Below, piece by piece: positions 37,056 through 43,993 of a DNA stretch of 64,000 nt. Numbering within the stretch: position 1 is the stretch's first letter; the number at the start of each line of letters is the position of its first letter. The stretch comes from Alcanivorax sp. (GTDB taxonomy: Bacteria > Pseudomonadota > Gammaproteobacteria > Pseudomonadales > Alcanivoracaceae). The DNA lies in the NCBI RefSeq assembly GCF_002726155.1, contig NZ_PBSH01000030.1:105017-169016 (forward strand), given 5' to 3'. A program made the position numbers and the translations under genes. Under the pieces are notes generated by a model. The model worked only from the letters and a program-made list of their open reading frames with translations. It was not told the DNA's origin and did no database searches.

Positions 37056-37463
37056 ATGGATGACGTGATAGACATGCTGCGCGAACGCCATGACGGCGGT
37101 CTTGTCGCGTTGGAGCTACCGGACGAAGACCGGTTGGTGGAAATCGAAGAACAGTTGTTGATCTCCCTGCCCGGGGACTACAAGGAGTTTCTGCTCAACG
37201 CCAGCGACATCGTCTGTGGCAGCCTGGAGCCGGCCACGGTAATGGACGACTACGCCCACAACTTCCTTCCGGAAATGGCCGCCAACGCCTGGGATCAGGG
37301 CTTGCCGCGATACCTGATTCCCGTTTGTGAGGCTTCCACCGGCATCTATGCCATGTCTCAGGAAGGCGAAGTGGTGCTGTGGGAGCCGGGTAGCGGCATC
37401 AATGAAGATGAGGTGTGGGGCAGCATCTGGCAGTGGGCCAGAGAAGTGTGGCTGGAAAGTTAA
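37056..37463 (+). CDS. SMI1/KNR4 (SUKH) family protein
   Basis: This 135-residue cytoplasmic protein has the SUKH pattern: LVEIEEQLLISLPGDYKEFLLNASD near the N-terminus, then a beta-rich part ending in VVLWEPGSG. SUKH proteins are often immunity proteins against contact-dependent toxins, but many are orphans. No toxin gene is adjacent here. The ATG at 37056 begins the domain, and the ribosome site is weak. Confidence 0.75.
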   Translation: MDDVIDMLRERHDGGLVALELPDEDRLVEIEEQLLISLPGDYKEFLLNASDIVCGSLEPATVMDDYAHNFLPEMAANAWDQGLPRYLIPVCEASTGIYAMSQEGEVVLWEPGSGINEDEVWGSIWQWAREVWLES

Positions 37464-37486
37464 CCCAAAGCCATCAACATGTCCCC

Positions 37487-37611
37487 TGTAGGAGTTCCCT
37501 TCCAGGGGACGAACCTTGCGCAGCAAGGCTTTTCTTCGCAGTGAAATCACCGCTTGTACACAACATCACCTCGCTTGGGCGAGGGTTCGTCCCCTGGAAG
37601 GGAACTCCTAC
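37487..37611. repeat. REPIN-like inverted repeat, copy 4
   Basis: Left half TGTAGGAGTTCCCTTCCAGG and a right half ending GGAACTCCTA are reverse complements. The inner stem (TCCC/GGGGA) differs from the other copies but still pairs. It lies between two convergent genes. Confidence 0.85.
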
Positions 37612-37629
37612 TGTAGGGCCTGCAGGCTT

Positions 37630-38232
37630 CTAGAAACCCGCCAGATCCAACTCATTATTAATCAGCACTACACACTGTGATGCAAACAGCATGGTCGGCC
37701 CCAGGCTGATTTTTTCCGTACCCAGTCGCTTCAGGCTGTTGAAACTCTTTTTCGGCATGGGAATGTGATCGGTGAGCAAAAAGCACGGCTTCTCGGCAAA
37801 GGTGAGCTCGCGGATGCTCTCGCCTTTCGGGTCCATCATGTACAACTGATGGCCATCCTCGGCCAGCTCCTTCACCAGCTTTTCAAAGCTCACTGTACGC
37901 ACGGTAATCCCGCTCTCCACCGCTTTCGTTTGTTCCTTGCCCATGCCGGCAGAGGCATCCAATGCCCGCACCACCTTGGCCAGCAGCGCCTGCTCATGAA
38001 ATCCGCCAATATCCCGCATCTCCGCCGCCACAAAAGAAATCGTCCGGGAATAGTCCTGGGTGCTTTCCAGCACCAGATGCACTACAGCATCGTTTCGATG
38101 CGACTGGGCCACAAAGATCGCATTCATCAGTGTATGGGCGAGGATTTCGCTGTGGGCATCGCCGCCCACATTGGCCAGCAGGGTCTGGCTGTTGGTGGAC
38201 GCCGCACGGGCGCGGAGAACGAAGGTGCGCAT
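37630..38232 (-). CDS. TrmY-like tRNA (pseudouridine54-N1)-methyltransferase family protein
   Basis: This 200-residue SPOUT-type protein matches the DUF358/TrmY pattern: MRTFVLRARAAST at the start, HLVLEST in the middle and ISLGPTMLFASQCVVLINNELD at the end. In archaea TrmY methylates pseudouridine 54 of tRNA. Bacterial members exist in gammaproteobacteria, but their substrate is less certain. It is the last non-mobile gene before the cassette array. Confidence 0.75.
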   Translation of the reverse strand: MRTFVLRARAASTNSQTLLANVGGDAHSEILAHTLMNAIFVAQSHRNDAVVHLVLESTQDYSRTISFVAAEMRDIGGFHEQALLAKVVRALDASAGMGKEQTKAVESGITVRTVSFEKLVKELAEDGHQLYMMDPKGESIRELTFAEKPCFLLTDHIPMPKKSFNSLKRLGTEKISLGPTMLFASQCVVLINNELDLAGF

Positions 38233-38328
38233 GGGATTGGGCTCTGGAGAATGTGGGCGTGATTGTACATCAGTGGTTGTGTGATCGTGGATGTTCGCGC
38301 CAAGGACCTGGCTGGTGGGCCGTTTTCA

Positions 38329-38351
38329 GCGGAACGTTCCGCATAACTCGG
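38329..38351. repeat. palindrome with inverted copy of the attI-like motif
   Basis: GCGGAACGTTCCGC (38329-38342) is a perfect palindrome followed by ATAACTCGG. On the minus strand this reads CCGAGTTATGCGGAAC, the same motif as at 38522-38536 in the opposite orientation. Confidence 0.7.
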
Positions 38352-38416
38352 GGCCGAAATTTCAACACACTGATTTCACTCGACATTCTAGTGCCGGGGA
38401 TCGGGATAGCAGGAAT

Positions 38417-38446
38417 GGAGTTCAAAGGAAGGTTCCTCTGAACTCC
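38417..38446. repeat. inverted repeat upstream of the cassette array
   Basis: GGAGTTCA (38417-38424) and TGAACTCC (38439-38446) are perfect arms with inner AGG/CCT pairing. It may be a terminator for incoming minus-strand transcription or a regulator site. No gene is seen in 38233-38568. Confidence 0.5.
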
Positions 38447-38468
38447 ATGTAGGACATTGGCTATTTCA

Positions 38469-38497
38469 TTGTAAGTCATTGTTATGAGAGTATTTTA
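38469..38497 (+). promoter_or_regulatory. possible promoter (Pc-like) for the cassettes
   Basis: TTGTAA (38469-38474) and TATTTT (38491-38496) are spaced by 16 bases and face the cassettes. The match is weak, but the position just upstream of the attI-like site is where a cassette promoter is expected. Confidence 0.3.
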
Positions 38498-38524
38498 ATC
38501 CCGTTTGTGGGGCGGGGGCTCGGA

Positions 38525-38575
38525 GTTATGCGGAACCGAGTTATAAGGAACGTTCTAACTAATACGCTGTTAAGT
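38525..38575 (+). other. attI-like integron recombination site
   Basis: Two direct repeats, GTTATGCGGAAC (38525-38536) and GTTATAAGGAAC (38540-38551), are followed by TTCTAAC and the core GTTAAGT (38569-38575). This is the layout of known attI sites: two direct repeats plus a simple core site. The GTTAAGT core is the exact complement of ACTTAAC at the end of cassette 1, so the cassette 1 boundary is certain. No integrase gene is adjacent. Confidence 0.55.
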
Positions 38576-38581
38576 GACGAT

Positions 38582-38875
38582 ATGAACTGTCTCCACTGTC
38601 ATGAACCGTTTGATCTAGAGAATGCTCTCGCGAAAAGCCCATTTTCTTGGCCTTACATGGCCACATTTTGGCACCTGTGCGAAAGCTGTGGTCATGGAAA
38701 CCACATCAATGTCTTGGAAAAAGGGTATGGGCAGATCAAAATTCTCGGCGCGCCAGGTCCCAATTGGGCCCAGGTTACTTTCTTCCCCTGCGATTCAATT
38801 CGGTTTCGTAAAGACCCTGAGTTTCTTCATGTGTGGGTAGGGGGGAAGCACTTTGAAGTTGTGGCAAGGAAATAA
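38582..38875 (+). CDS. cassette 1: small CxxC zinc-ribbon-like protein
   Basis: This 97-residue protein of unknown function has CLHC near residue 3 and CESC near residue 40, a likely four-cysteine zinc site. The remainder is beta-rich. The ATG at 38582 lies 7 bases after the cassette core site, as in most integron cassettes. An upstream frame from 38507 would cross the recombination site and is rejected. The stop lies 3 bases before the attC core. Confidence 0.75.
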   Translation: MNCLHCHEPFDLENALAKSPFSWPYMATFWHLCESCGHGNHINVLEKGYGQIKILGAPGPNWAQVTFFPCDSIRFRKDPEFLHVWVGGKHFEVVARK

Positions 38876-38877
38876 AC

Positions 38878-38955
38878 ACTTAACAAGCGGCGCCTGGCGG
38901 ATCAAATTTCCGCTCGTTCCTCGCTCCAATTTGCCCGCTGCGTCGGGCGTTATGT
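38878..38955 (+). other. attC site 1
   Basis: ACTTAAC (38878-38884) to GTTATGT (38949-38955), 78 bp, with an imperfect inner palindrome (AAATTT...AATTTG). The left core is complementary to the GTTAAGT that opens cassette 1. Confidence 0.9.
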
Positions 38956-38968
38956 GTAGATAGCTACT

Positions 38969-39268
38969 ATGGAAGTACGAATGTATCTTGGTATTGCAGC
39001 TGCGTGTGAAGGAAATATCCAAGAATTTCCGACAGGGGAAAGGCATGCTTTTAACTTGTTTTTGGCGCAAGAGGTGGGTTCAGACCCAGATTTAGCTTTA
39101 GCTGAAGATGCCGTAAAGAATGAATTCTGGAGTGATATTGAGCTGACAAAAACCGGTATCTTCAACAGCAAGGCGGTCGATAACTCTGAGCCTCCTTTTC
39201 CCGGTCTATACAAGCAAGCGCTTGCAAACGGTTCTGCACTTTTGATTTACCTAGACCCCGTGCCATGA
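38969..39268 (+). CDS. cassette 2: unknown protein (99 aa)
   Basis: A 99-residue soluble protein I do not recognise, acidic overall (LAEDAVKNEFWSDIELTKTGIF). It starts 14 bases after the core of attC 1, has no clear ribosome site and ends 5 bases before the core of attC 2. It is visibly less GC-rich than the chromosomal genes on either side of the array. The beginning of the pattern (YLGIAAACEGNIQEFPTGE) may be a domain, but no family is named. Confidence 0.7.
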   Translation: MEVRMYLGIAAACEGNIQEFPTGERHAFNLFLAQEVGSDPDLALAEDAVKNEFWSDIELTKTGIFNSKAVDNSEPPFPGLYKQALANGSALLIYLDPVP

Positions 39269-39272
39269 ATAC

Positions 39273-39404
39273 ACATAACAAACAGCGGCAGAGCGACAGC
39301 CAACGCTACACACCTTTTGTGTTACTCGCTGGCGCTCAAACATTAACAAAAAATGCGCTCCGCTCTGGCTGCGCCTGCGCCTGCGCCTGCGCTGGGCGTT
39401 AGTT
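39273..39404 (+). other. attC site 2 (long form)
   Basis: ACATAAC (39273-39279) to GTTAGTT (39398-39404), 132 bp. The left core is complementary to the GTTATGT that opens cassette 2. The right half contains a short tandem run of CTGCGC units. Confidence 0.85.
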
Positions 39405-39418
39405 TTCAGGATAAGCCC

Positions 39419-39847
39419 GTGACTATATCTAATAAAGCAAGGCTCGATGGGCTGCTAGAAGAATATAAGGCGCAGCCTGTCGGAGACGGTTACATCGACA
39501 TAATTGTGTCGAGAGAAAACTATCGCTCTTTCGCGAAAGCAATTATTGAAAGTAGATTTCTCATCGAAGCCATTAGTTGGTGGGAGTATCTTGAAAGCAT
39601 TGACGCCCCGAACACTTATGGTATGGGTGGGCCTCGCAGCAGGTTTTATCCAGGCTGGTTTGCTGAAACTTGTACTGATGTAGATGACGTGCCGCATTCA
39701 AACAACGCTTTGGCCGCGGTCGTCGAAATAGTTGAGGGAAAAGTTCTTGGTGAGTATGGCGGGGAACAGCTCAGTTTTAAAGAAACGAAATCGCTGACAC
39801 CTGCATTTTGGCTAAAAGTCGATGAAGGCTGGAAAAGTAGGCAGTAG
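39419..39847 (+). CDS. cassette 3: unknown protein (142 aa)
   Basis: A 142-residue protein, not recognised. It contains IDIIVSRENYRSFAKAIIE and ISWWEYLES, followed by GMGGPRSRFYPGWFAETC, a compact alpha/beta pattern without signal peptide or membrane span. I chose the GTG at 39419, preceded by AGGAT, because the frame further upstream (from 39353) is attC sequence. It ends 8 bases before the core of attC 3. Confidence 0.7.
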   Translation: MTISNKARLDGLLEEYKAQPVGDGYIDIIVSRENYRSFAKAIIESRFLIEAISWWEYLESIDAPNTYGMGGPRSRFYPGWFAETCTDVDDVPHSNNALAAVVEIVEGKVLGEYGGEQLSFKETKSLTPAFWLKVDEGWKSRQ

Positions 39848-39855
39848 CAAATGAA

Positions 39856-39927
39856 AACTAACAAGCGCATTTTGTCGGGCTGGTTTTCCGCTGCGCTCCA
39901 AACCAGCCGCAAATGCGGGCGTTAAGC
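39856..39927 (+). other. attC site 3
   Basis: AACTAAC (39856-39862) to GTTAAGC (39921-39927), 72 bp, with a strong stem GCTGGTTT/AAACCAGC. The left core is the exact complement of the GTTAGTT that opens cassette 3. Confidence 0.93.
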
Positions 39928-39969
39928 ATAAATACGGCTACAGCTTTTAAGTGTGCTTTGTGAGGGGTT

Positions 39970-40431
39970 GTGACTAGAAGAATAATTATTTCGTTCATTT
40001 TGCTTGCGTTATTTCTCTTCTTGATTCAGGTGAACACAAGAGCGTATAGCATTTGGTATGAGTACTTGATGAGTGATATCGACAGTTCAACTGAAGGTAA
40101 GATTCTCAGTATTCGAAAAGATTATGCAAGTGGGTCTGGTCGCGGTGCGGGCTTTCATAGATACCACTTTAACTATATTTACTATATAGATGGGGTCCCA
40201 TATACGGGCCATATTTTTAGTCATGAAGGGCTCGCTATGCCCGAAGATGTAACGGAAAAGTATTCAGAGGCGTCGGTTGTGACTATTCATTATGATTCTG
40301 ATAATCCATATTATTCAGCAATAGAAGTCCGCGATCCGGGATACAGAATGTATGGCGCCTTTTTGCCATTAATTTTTTTCTTTTTATACGTCGTAGTGGT
40401 TCCATTTATATGGAGGGGTGAAGTTGCTTAA
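39970..40431 (+). CDS. cassette 4: two-span membrane protein, DUF3592-like
   Basis: This 153-residue protein has an N-terminal span (IIISFILLALFLFLI), an external beta-rich domain with VTIHYDSDNPYYSAIEV, and a C-terminal span (LPLIFFFLYVVVVPFIW). The layout and the V-Y-D-x-x-NP-x-x-S pattern fit DUF3592, whose function is unknown. The GTG start follows GAGGGG. The stop TAA is inside the core of attC 4, which is common for cassettes. Confidence 0.72.
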   Translation: MTRRIIISFILLALFLFLIQVNTRAYSIWYEYLMSDIDSSTEGKILSIRKDYASGSGRGAGFHRYHFNYIYYIDGVPYTGHIFSHEGLAMPEDVTEKYSEASVVTIHYDSDNPYYSAIEVRDPGYRMYGAFLPLIFFFLYVVVVPFIWRGEVA

Positions 40432-40494
40432 CAAGAGCATGTTACGGATAAATTTACGCTGCGCTTCAATTTTCCGAAAATGCTGGCGTTAGGC
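40426..40494 (+). other. attC site 4
   Basis: GCTTAAC (40426-40432) to GTTAGGC (40488-40494), 69 bp. The left core is the exact complement of the GTTAAGC that opens cassette 4. Confidence 0.93.
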
Positions 40495-40503
40495 TTTTAG
40501 AGT

Positions 40504-40950
40504 ATGAAATATCTATTTTTTTCACCCCTATTCTTTGTTATAGCCTGTACTAATGTGCAAACTAAACATAGCTCTATAGCAAAATCACAATTCGAGAAAG
40601 CGCTAGCTGGATGGTGGGATGAAGGACGTGAGAGTGAAGGCCTTTGTGGCCCAGACCGCTCTTTACATAGGCACGTATTTAGCTCCGATTACAAGCAAGT
40701 TACTTGGAAATTTGACAAACCTTTCCAAAGGAAACGTCAAGGAGATACTGTAAGCTCATACGGATATGACATCCTAGATGCGTCTAGTGTTGTTCTCACA
40801 CTATCCATGCAGGATGAAGATAGAATTCTAGAAAACGGAGAGCCAGTTTTATGGGAGTTAGTTATAGTCGGGCCTAACATATACAAATGGCGAGCTACTC
40901 ATTGGGGTGAGATCGGTTTTGCACCAATCATTGGCGTCCGCTGTAAGTAG
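40504..40950 (+). CDS. cassette 5: putative lipoprotein (148 aa)
   Basis: This 148-residue protein starts MKYLFFSPLFFVIAC, a short type-II signal with lipobox VIAC, so it should be a lipoprotein. The mature part is beta-rich with several Trp, and ends GFAPIIGVRC. No family is recognised. The start lies 9 bases after the core of attC 4, and its stop overlaps the core of attC 5. Confidence 0.72.
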   Translation: MKYLFFSPLFFVIACTNVQTKHSSIAKSQFEKALAGWWDEGRESEGLCGPDRSLHRHVFSSDYKQVTWKFDKPFQRKRQGDTVSSYGYDILDASSVVLTLSMQDEDRILENGEPVLWELVIVGPNIYKWRATHWGEIGFAPIIGVRCK

Positions 40951-41018
40951 CCTAACAAACGCAAGCACCGGAAAACCTTCCGCTGCGCTTCAGTTTTTCG
41001 GTATTACGGACGTTATAA
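40950..41018 (+). other. attC site 5
   Basis: GCCTAAC (40950-40956) to GTTATAA (41012-41018), 69 bp. The left core is the exact complement of the GTTAGGC that opens cassette 5. Confidence 0.93.
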
Positions 41019-41030
41019 GGTAATACGGAT

Positions 41031-41819
41031 ATGACTTCGAAACCTGAATCAATGAAAAAAGAAGTAGATGCTTTAATTTCAAAAGGCGGGCTCCTGTATT
41101 ACTCAATGATTGATGACACCCAGGGCCTGCCTGAAAAGCTAGAAAAACAGTTGGAAGACAAAAAAATTAAGTTGCCAAATTTCAAAACGGAATACGATAC
41201 TTGGTATTCCGAAGCTCACGCAGTAATAAAGAAAGTACTGCCAGATCGTTTAGTAGATTTCGTCAAACAATACAAAGATGAAAAAAGGAAAGAAATTGAT
41301 TTTCTAACCTATGGTATAGCTGATTATTTGTTAGGGTTGAGAACAACTCGCTATGGAGGCTCAGAGGTTATTGCAGACGGTTCCGCTGCAGTTGGTAAAA
41401 TGCAGATACAAAACTCAATACTAGAAGCTGCTGCAAAGAGATTTGAAAGTTCTCTCTTTGATATTCAGGAAGTTCTACAAGCAGATATGTTTGATTCAGA
41501 GCTTGGGGCTGCTAGAGAACTGGCAAAAAAGGGATTCGTAAGAGGAGGTGGCGCAATTGCCGGCGTAGTCTTAGAAAAGCACCTTTTCCATGTTTGTGAA
41601 GTGCACGGCCATAAGTCTCGCAAAAAACATCCATGTATTTCAGATTATTATCAACTGCTTAAAGAAAACGACATTATCGATACCCCTAAATGGCGTTTTA
41701 TTCAACACCTTGGCGATTTGCGAAATCTGTGTGACCACAAAAAAGATCGAGAGCCTACAAAAGATGACGTGATCGAACTAGTTGAGGGTGTGGAAAAAGT
41801 AATTAAAACGGTGTTCTAA
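41031..41819 (+). CDS. cassette 6: HEPN-domain protein (candidate RNase toxin or defence protein)
   Basis: This 262-residue cytoplasmic protein has an N-terminal helical half without a clear family. The C-terminal half shows a HEPN-like pattern: GGAIAGVVLEKHLFHVCEVHG, then WRFIQHLGDLRNLCDH, with Arg231-Asn-xxx-His236 matching the RNxxxH active site of HEPN ribonucleases, and a last helix (VIELVEGVEKVIKTVF). HEPN proteins act in abortive infection, toxin pairs and RNA processing. No antitoxin-like partner is in the same cassette. The RNase activity is inferred from the motif only. Confidence 0.72.
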   Translation: MTSKPESMKKEVDALISKGGLLYYSMIDDTQGLPEKLEKQLEDKKIKLPNFKTEYDTWYSEAHAVIKKVLPDRLVDFVKQYKDEKRKEIDFLTYGIADYLLGLRTTRYGGSEVIADGSAAVGKMQIQNSILEAAAKRFESSLFDIQEVLQADMFDSELGAARELAKKGFVRGGGAIAGVVLEKHLFHVCEVHGHKSRKKHPCISDYYQLLKENDIIDTPKWRFIQHLGDLRNLCDHKKDREPTKDDVIELVEGVEKVIKTVF

Positions 41820-41825
41820 AATGCC

Positions 41826-41901
41826 TTATAACCAGTCAATGAACTTCGCGCGCTTCGGCGCCGGACGCAGCAAATCTGCGCCGGTTATTGAAGCGTTAAG
41901 C
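41826..41901 (+). other. attC site 6
   Basis: TTATAAC (41826-41832) to GTTAAGC (41895-41901), 76 bp, with a GCGC-rich central hairpin. The left core is the exact complement of the GTTATAA that opens cassette 6. Confidence 0.9.
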
Positions 41902-41915
41902 AAAAGGATACATCC

Positions 41916-42479
41916 ATGAAATGGATAATCTTGGTAGCGATCATTTTGGCTGTAATTTGGCTGTCCAAGAGATCGAAGTCAGCATCGGTCAACCAGAACC
42001 AGCAAAAGAAAAACCAAGAAAAAAGTGTCTCGGAATCCAAAACCTATGTCACTAGGCAAGGTCAGTCAGTGGAAGCTGATGATGTATTTCATGCTTGGAC
42101 ATCCGGCAGCCTAAGCAAAATGGTTGATGCCCTTGAGAGCAAGACCAATCTTATTGATCGCCATTTTCTGCTGATGGGCATCGTAGATCAGGCATATAAA
42201 AACCGCAGCGTTAATGAGAATGCAGCTCTACTGCAGAGTGTGTCAGAAATGCATATTGCGGAGTTCCCAACAATAAAACCGGCCCTCGAAAAGGAAATGG
42301 ATGGCATCCTTCCTCGTGTAACGACTTTCCAAAAGTACGCTACCTTTCTAACCGAGAAAGCTGAGTATGAAAAGGCGATAGAGGTTTGTGAGCAAGCAAT
42401 CGCACACGGGTTGCATGATGGTACTAAATCCGGATTTGAGGGGCGGATCGAGCGTATCAAAAAGAAGATGCCCGTATAA
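41916..42479 (+). CDS. cassette 7: membrane-anchored helical-repeat protein
   Basis: This 187-residue protein starts with one membrane span (WIILVAIILAVIWL), then a Gln/Asn/Lys-rich linker. A helical part follows, with TPR-like pairs (FQKYATFLTEKAEYEKAIEVCEQAIAHGLHDG). It is probably a single-pass protein with a protein-binding domain, and its function is unknown. The start is 15 bases after the core of attC 6. Its own attC is truncated (see 42482). Confidence 0.72.
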   Translation: MKWIILVAIILAVIWLSKRSKSASVNQNQQKKNQEKSVSESKTYVTRQGQSVEADDVFHAWTSGSLSKMVDALESKTNLIDRHFLLMGIVDQAYKNRSVNENAALLQSVSEMHIAEFPTIKPALEKEMDGILPRVTTFQKYATFLTEKAEYEKAIEVCEQAIAHGLHDGTKSGFEGRIERIKKKMPV

Positions 42480-42481
42480 CT

Positions 42482-42530
42482 ACTTAACAAGCGCATCAAC
42501 GGGACCGTGTAATTCCCCCGCTTTAGTGGA
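42482..42530 (+). other. truncated attC site 7 (left part only)
   Basis: ACTTAAC (42482-42488) followed by AAGCGCATCAACGGGACCG has the left half of an attC site, but no matching right half or GTTRRRY core follows. The core differs at one base from the complement of the GTTAAGC opening cassette 7. The array was cut here. Confidence 0.6.
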
Positions 42531-42731
42531 CACCTTCTCCTAAACAGAGAACCTGGCTTATTTCTTGGGGGCTGTTGGTGACAGCGCAATAGATTTGCGC
42601 CAAAACAAGGCTGGAAATTCAATAACTGTTTCTATGCACGGAACCGGTAGCAGGAACTGGGGTCTGTTCTTTTCACGTGCCTTGAATAAAGCAATATGAC
42701 CTTACTCCAGCGCTCCTTCAGGAAATAACTC

Positions 42732-43661
42732 ATGTATAGAAAAACCGTGATTGGAATTTATTTGATTCTGCTTGCCAGTCAGTACGGGTATGCAGAAGAG
42801 GGGGGGCCTTTAACACGGCCGGATGGGTCTGCAATCACTTTCTACCTGGACAAGAAAGGAGGTCGGCATCTGCTGGTTCTGATGCAGGGGTCGGACTGCA
42901 ATAGTGTGGTCCACAGCAAGGTGATTAATGATCGCTTTGCCACGGTGCTCGATGATGCGGATGTCCTTACGGTGGAGAAATATGGCCTTACCCGGGCGGT
43001 TCCCTGGAACGGTTCCGGTGACAGCCCGGCGTGCCCGGCGTCGTATTATGAGCATGATTCTCCGCAACAGCGGGCGGACGACTATTTGCGGGTTATATCC
43101 TGGCTGGATGACCAATTTCACTATGACCACATCACGCTACTCGGGGGGAGCGAGGGGGCGTTGGTCGCGGCGATGGTGGCGTCCCGTAGTGATGCGGTGA
43201 GTGCAGTTATCTCGCTTAATGGCGGAGGCCGGTTTTTCGTTGATGATGCGCTGCACAGTATGGAACTTGAGCTTCCTCCAGCAGCATTCGAAGAGGCGAA
43301 ACAGGGTTTTCTCGCGTTTGCCGCCTCTGTCGAAGCCGCCGAAAACATGGACCTTGTGATGAGCGGCCATGGATTTCGTTGGTGGAAAAGCATGCTGGCA
43401 GCCGATCAGACTGAATTGCTGCTGAGCATCCGCGCTCCTTTGCTGATTATTCAGTCCGAACTGGATAAGAGTGTTTCGCCAAAGCTGGCTTATGCTCAAG
43501 CCAAAATACTAATGGAAAACCGGAATAATGCTGAATTTCGGACGGTTAAGGGAGTTGATCACAAGTTTCATGATCTCTCTGGAAAGGATCGCTCAAGCGA
43601 AGTCGTTTCTTCGGTTAAAGAATGGTTAGGAAGTCTCCAGTTAACAAACGAAACCCGGTGA
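42732..43661 (+). CDS. secreted alpha/beta hydrolase
   Basis: This 309-residue protein has a signal peptide (GIYLILLASQYGYAEE). It has an alpha/beta-hydrolase fold with the nucleophile elbow GGSEG (near residue 139), an acidic residue in SELDKS and the histidine in GVDHKFHD, giving a complete Ser-Asp-His triad. The oxyanion side may be VLMQGSDCNS. The substrate is unknown, with esterases and peptidases both possible. It lies just past the broken end of the array with its own ribosome site (AGGAAA) and looks chromosomal. No attC follows it. Confidence 0.75.
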   Translation: MYRKTVIGIYLILLASQYGYAEEGGPLTRPDGSAITFYLDKKGGRHLLVLMQGSDCNSVVHSKVINDRFATVLDDADVLTVEKYGLTRAVPWNGSGDSPACPASYYEHDSPQQRADDYLRVISWLDDQFHYDHITLLGGSEGALVAAMVASRSDAVSAVISLNGGGRFFVDDALHSMELELPPAAFEEAKQGFLAFAASVEAAENMDLVMSGHGFRWWKSMLAADQTELLLSIRAPLLIIQSELDKSVSPKLAYAQAKILMENRNNAEFRTVKGVDHKFHDLSGKDRSSEVVSSVKEWLGSLQLTNETR

Positions 43662-43792
43662 TGATGTTGGTGCGCCAGCCAATAGGTACGTAAGGACATT
43701 TACCTGGAGCCAGCCGTAGCTAGAGTGTTTTGAGGTGGTGCTGTAAACCCCGCCCCCGCACAGGAGGCTTGCTGGCAGCGCGATAAAAAGCA

Positions 43793-43955
43793 GTTGAAAG
43801 TTGAAACGCGAAGCCGGGTCTGTGCCAACTTGCGTCTGGATGCTCCGCGCTCACCCTGCTTACATCGTAAACAGGGTAGGCACCCATGAGGTTCTAGTCC
43901 TTACTTTTCAACTTTCAACTTTCAACTTTCAACTTTCAACTTTCAACTTTCAACT
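43793..43955. repeat. seven-base-repeat hairpin element, copy G
   Basis: Left arm GTTGAAAGTTGAAA (43793-43806) is complementary to the right arm, seven exact tandem copies of TTTCAAC from 43906 to 43954. It occupies the 332-bp gap between the hydrolase and the convergent channel gene. Nothing else is recognised there. Confidence 0.8.
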
Positions 43956-43993
43956 CAGCTTGCCATCGTGCCGCCAGCCGCGCTTCTGCCGGA

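Noticed and set aside
37056..37463. Immunity gene of a toxin-immunity pair
   Set aside because: The SUKH fold fits, but no polymorphic toxin gene is adjacent, so no pair is claimed.
38270..38479. Remnant of an integron integrase upstream of the cassettes
   Set aside because: The 69-codon frame shows no tyrosine-recombinase motif and no similarity to IntI that I can recognise.
38507..38581. Longer start for the cassette 1 protein
   Set aside because: It would translate through the attI-like site. The cassette boundary at 38569 and the following ATG at 38582 fit better.
42732..43661. Alpha/beta hydrolase as an eighth integron cassette
   Set aside because: It ends with TTAACAAACG, which resembles an attC start, but no right-hand core or stem follows and there is no complete attC before it.
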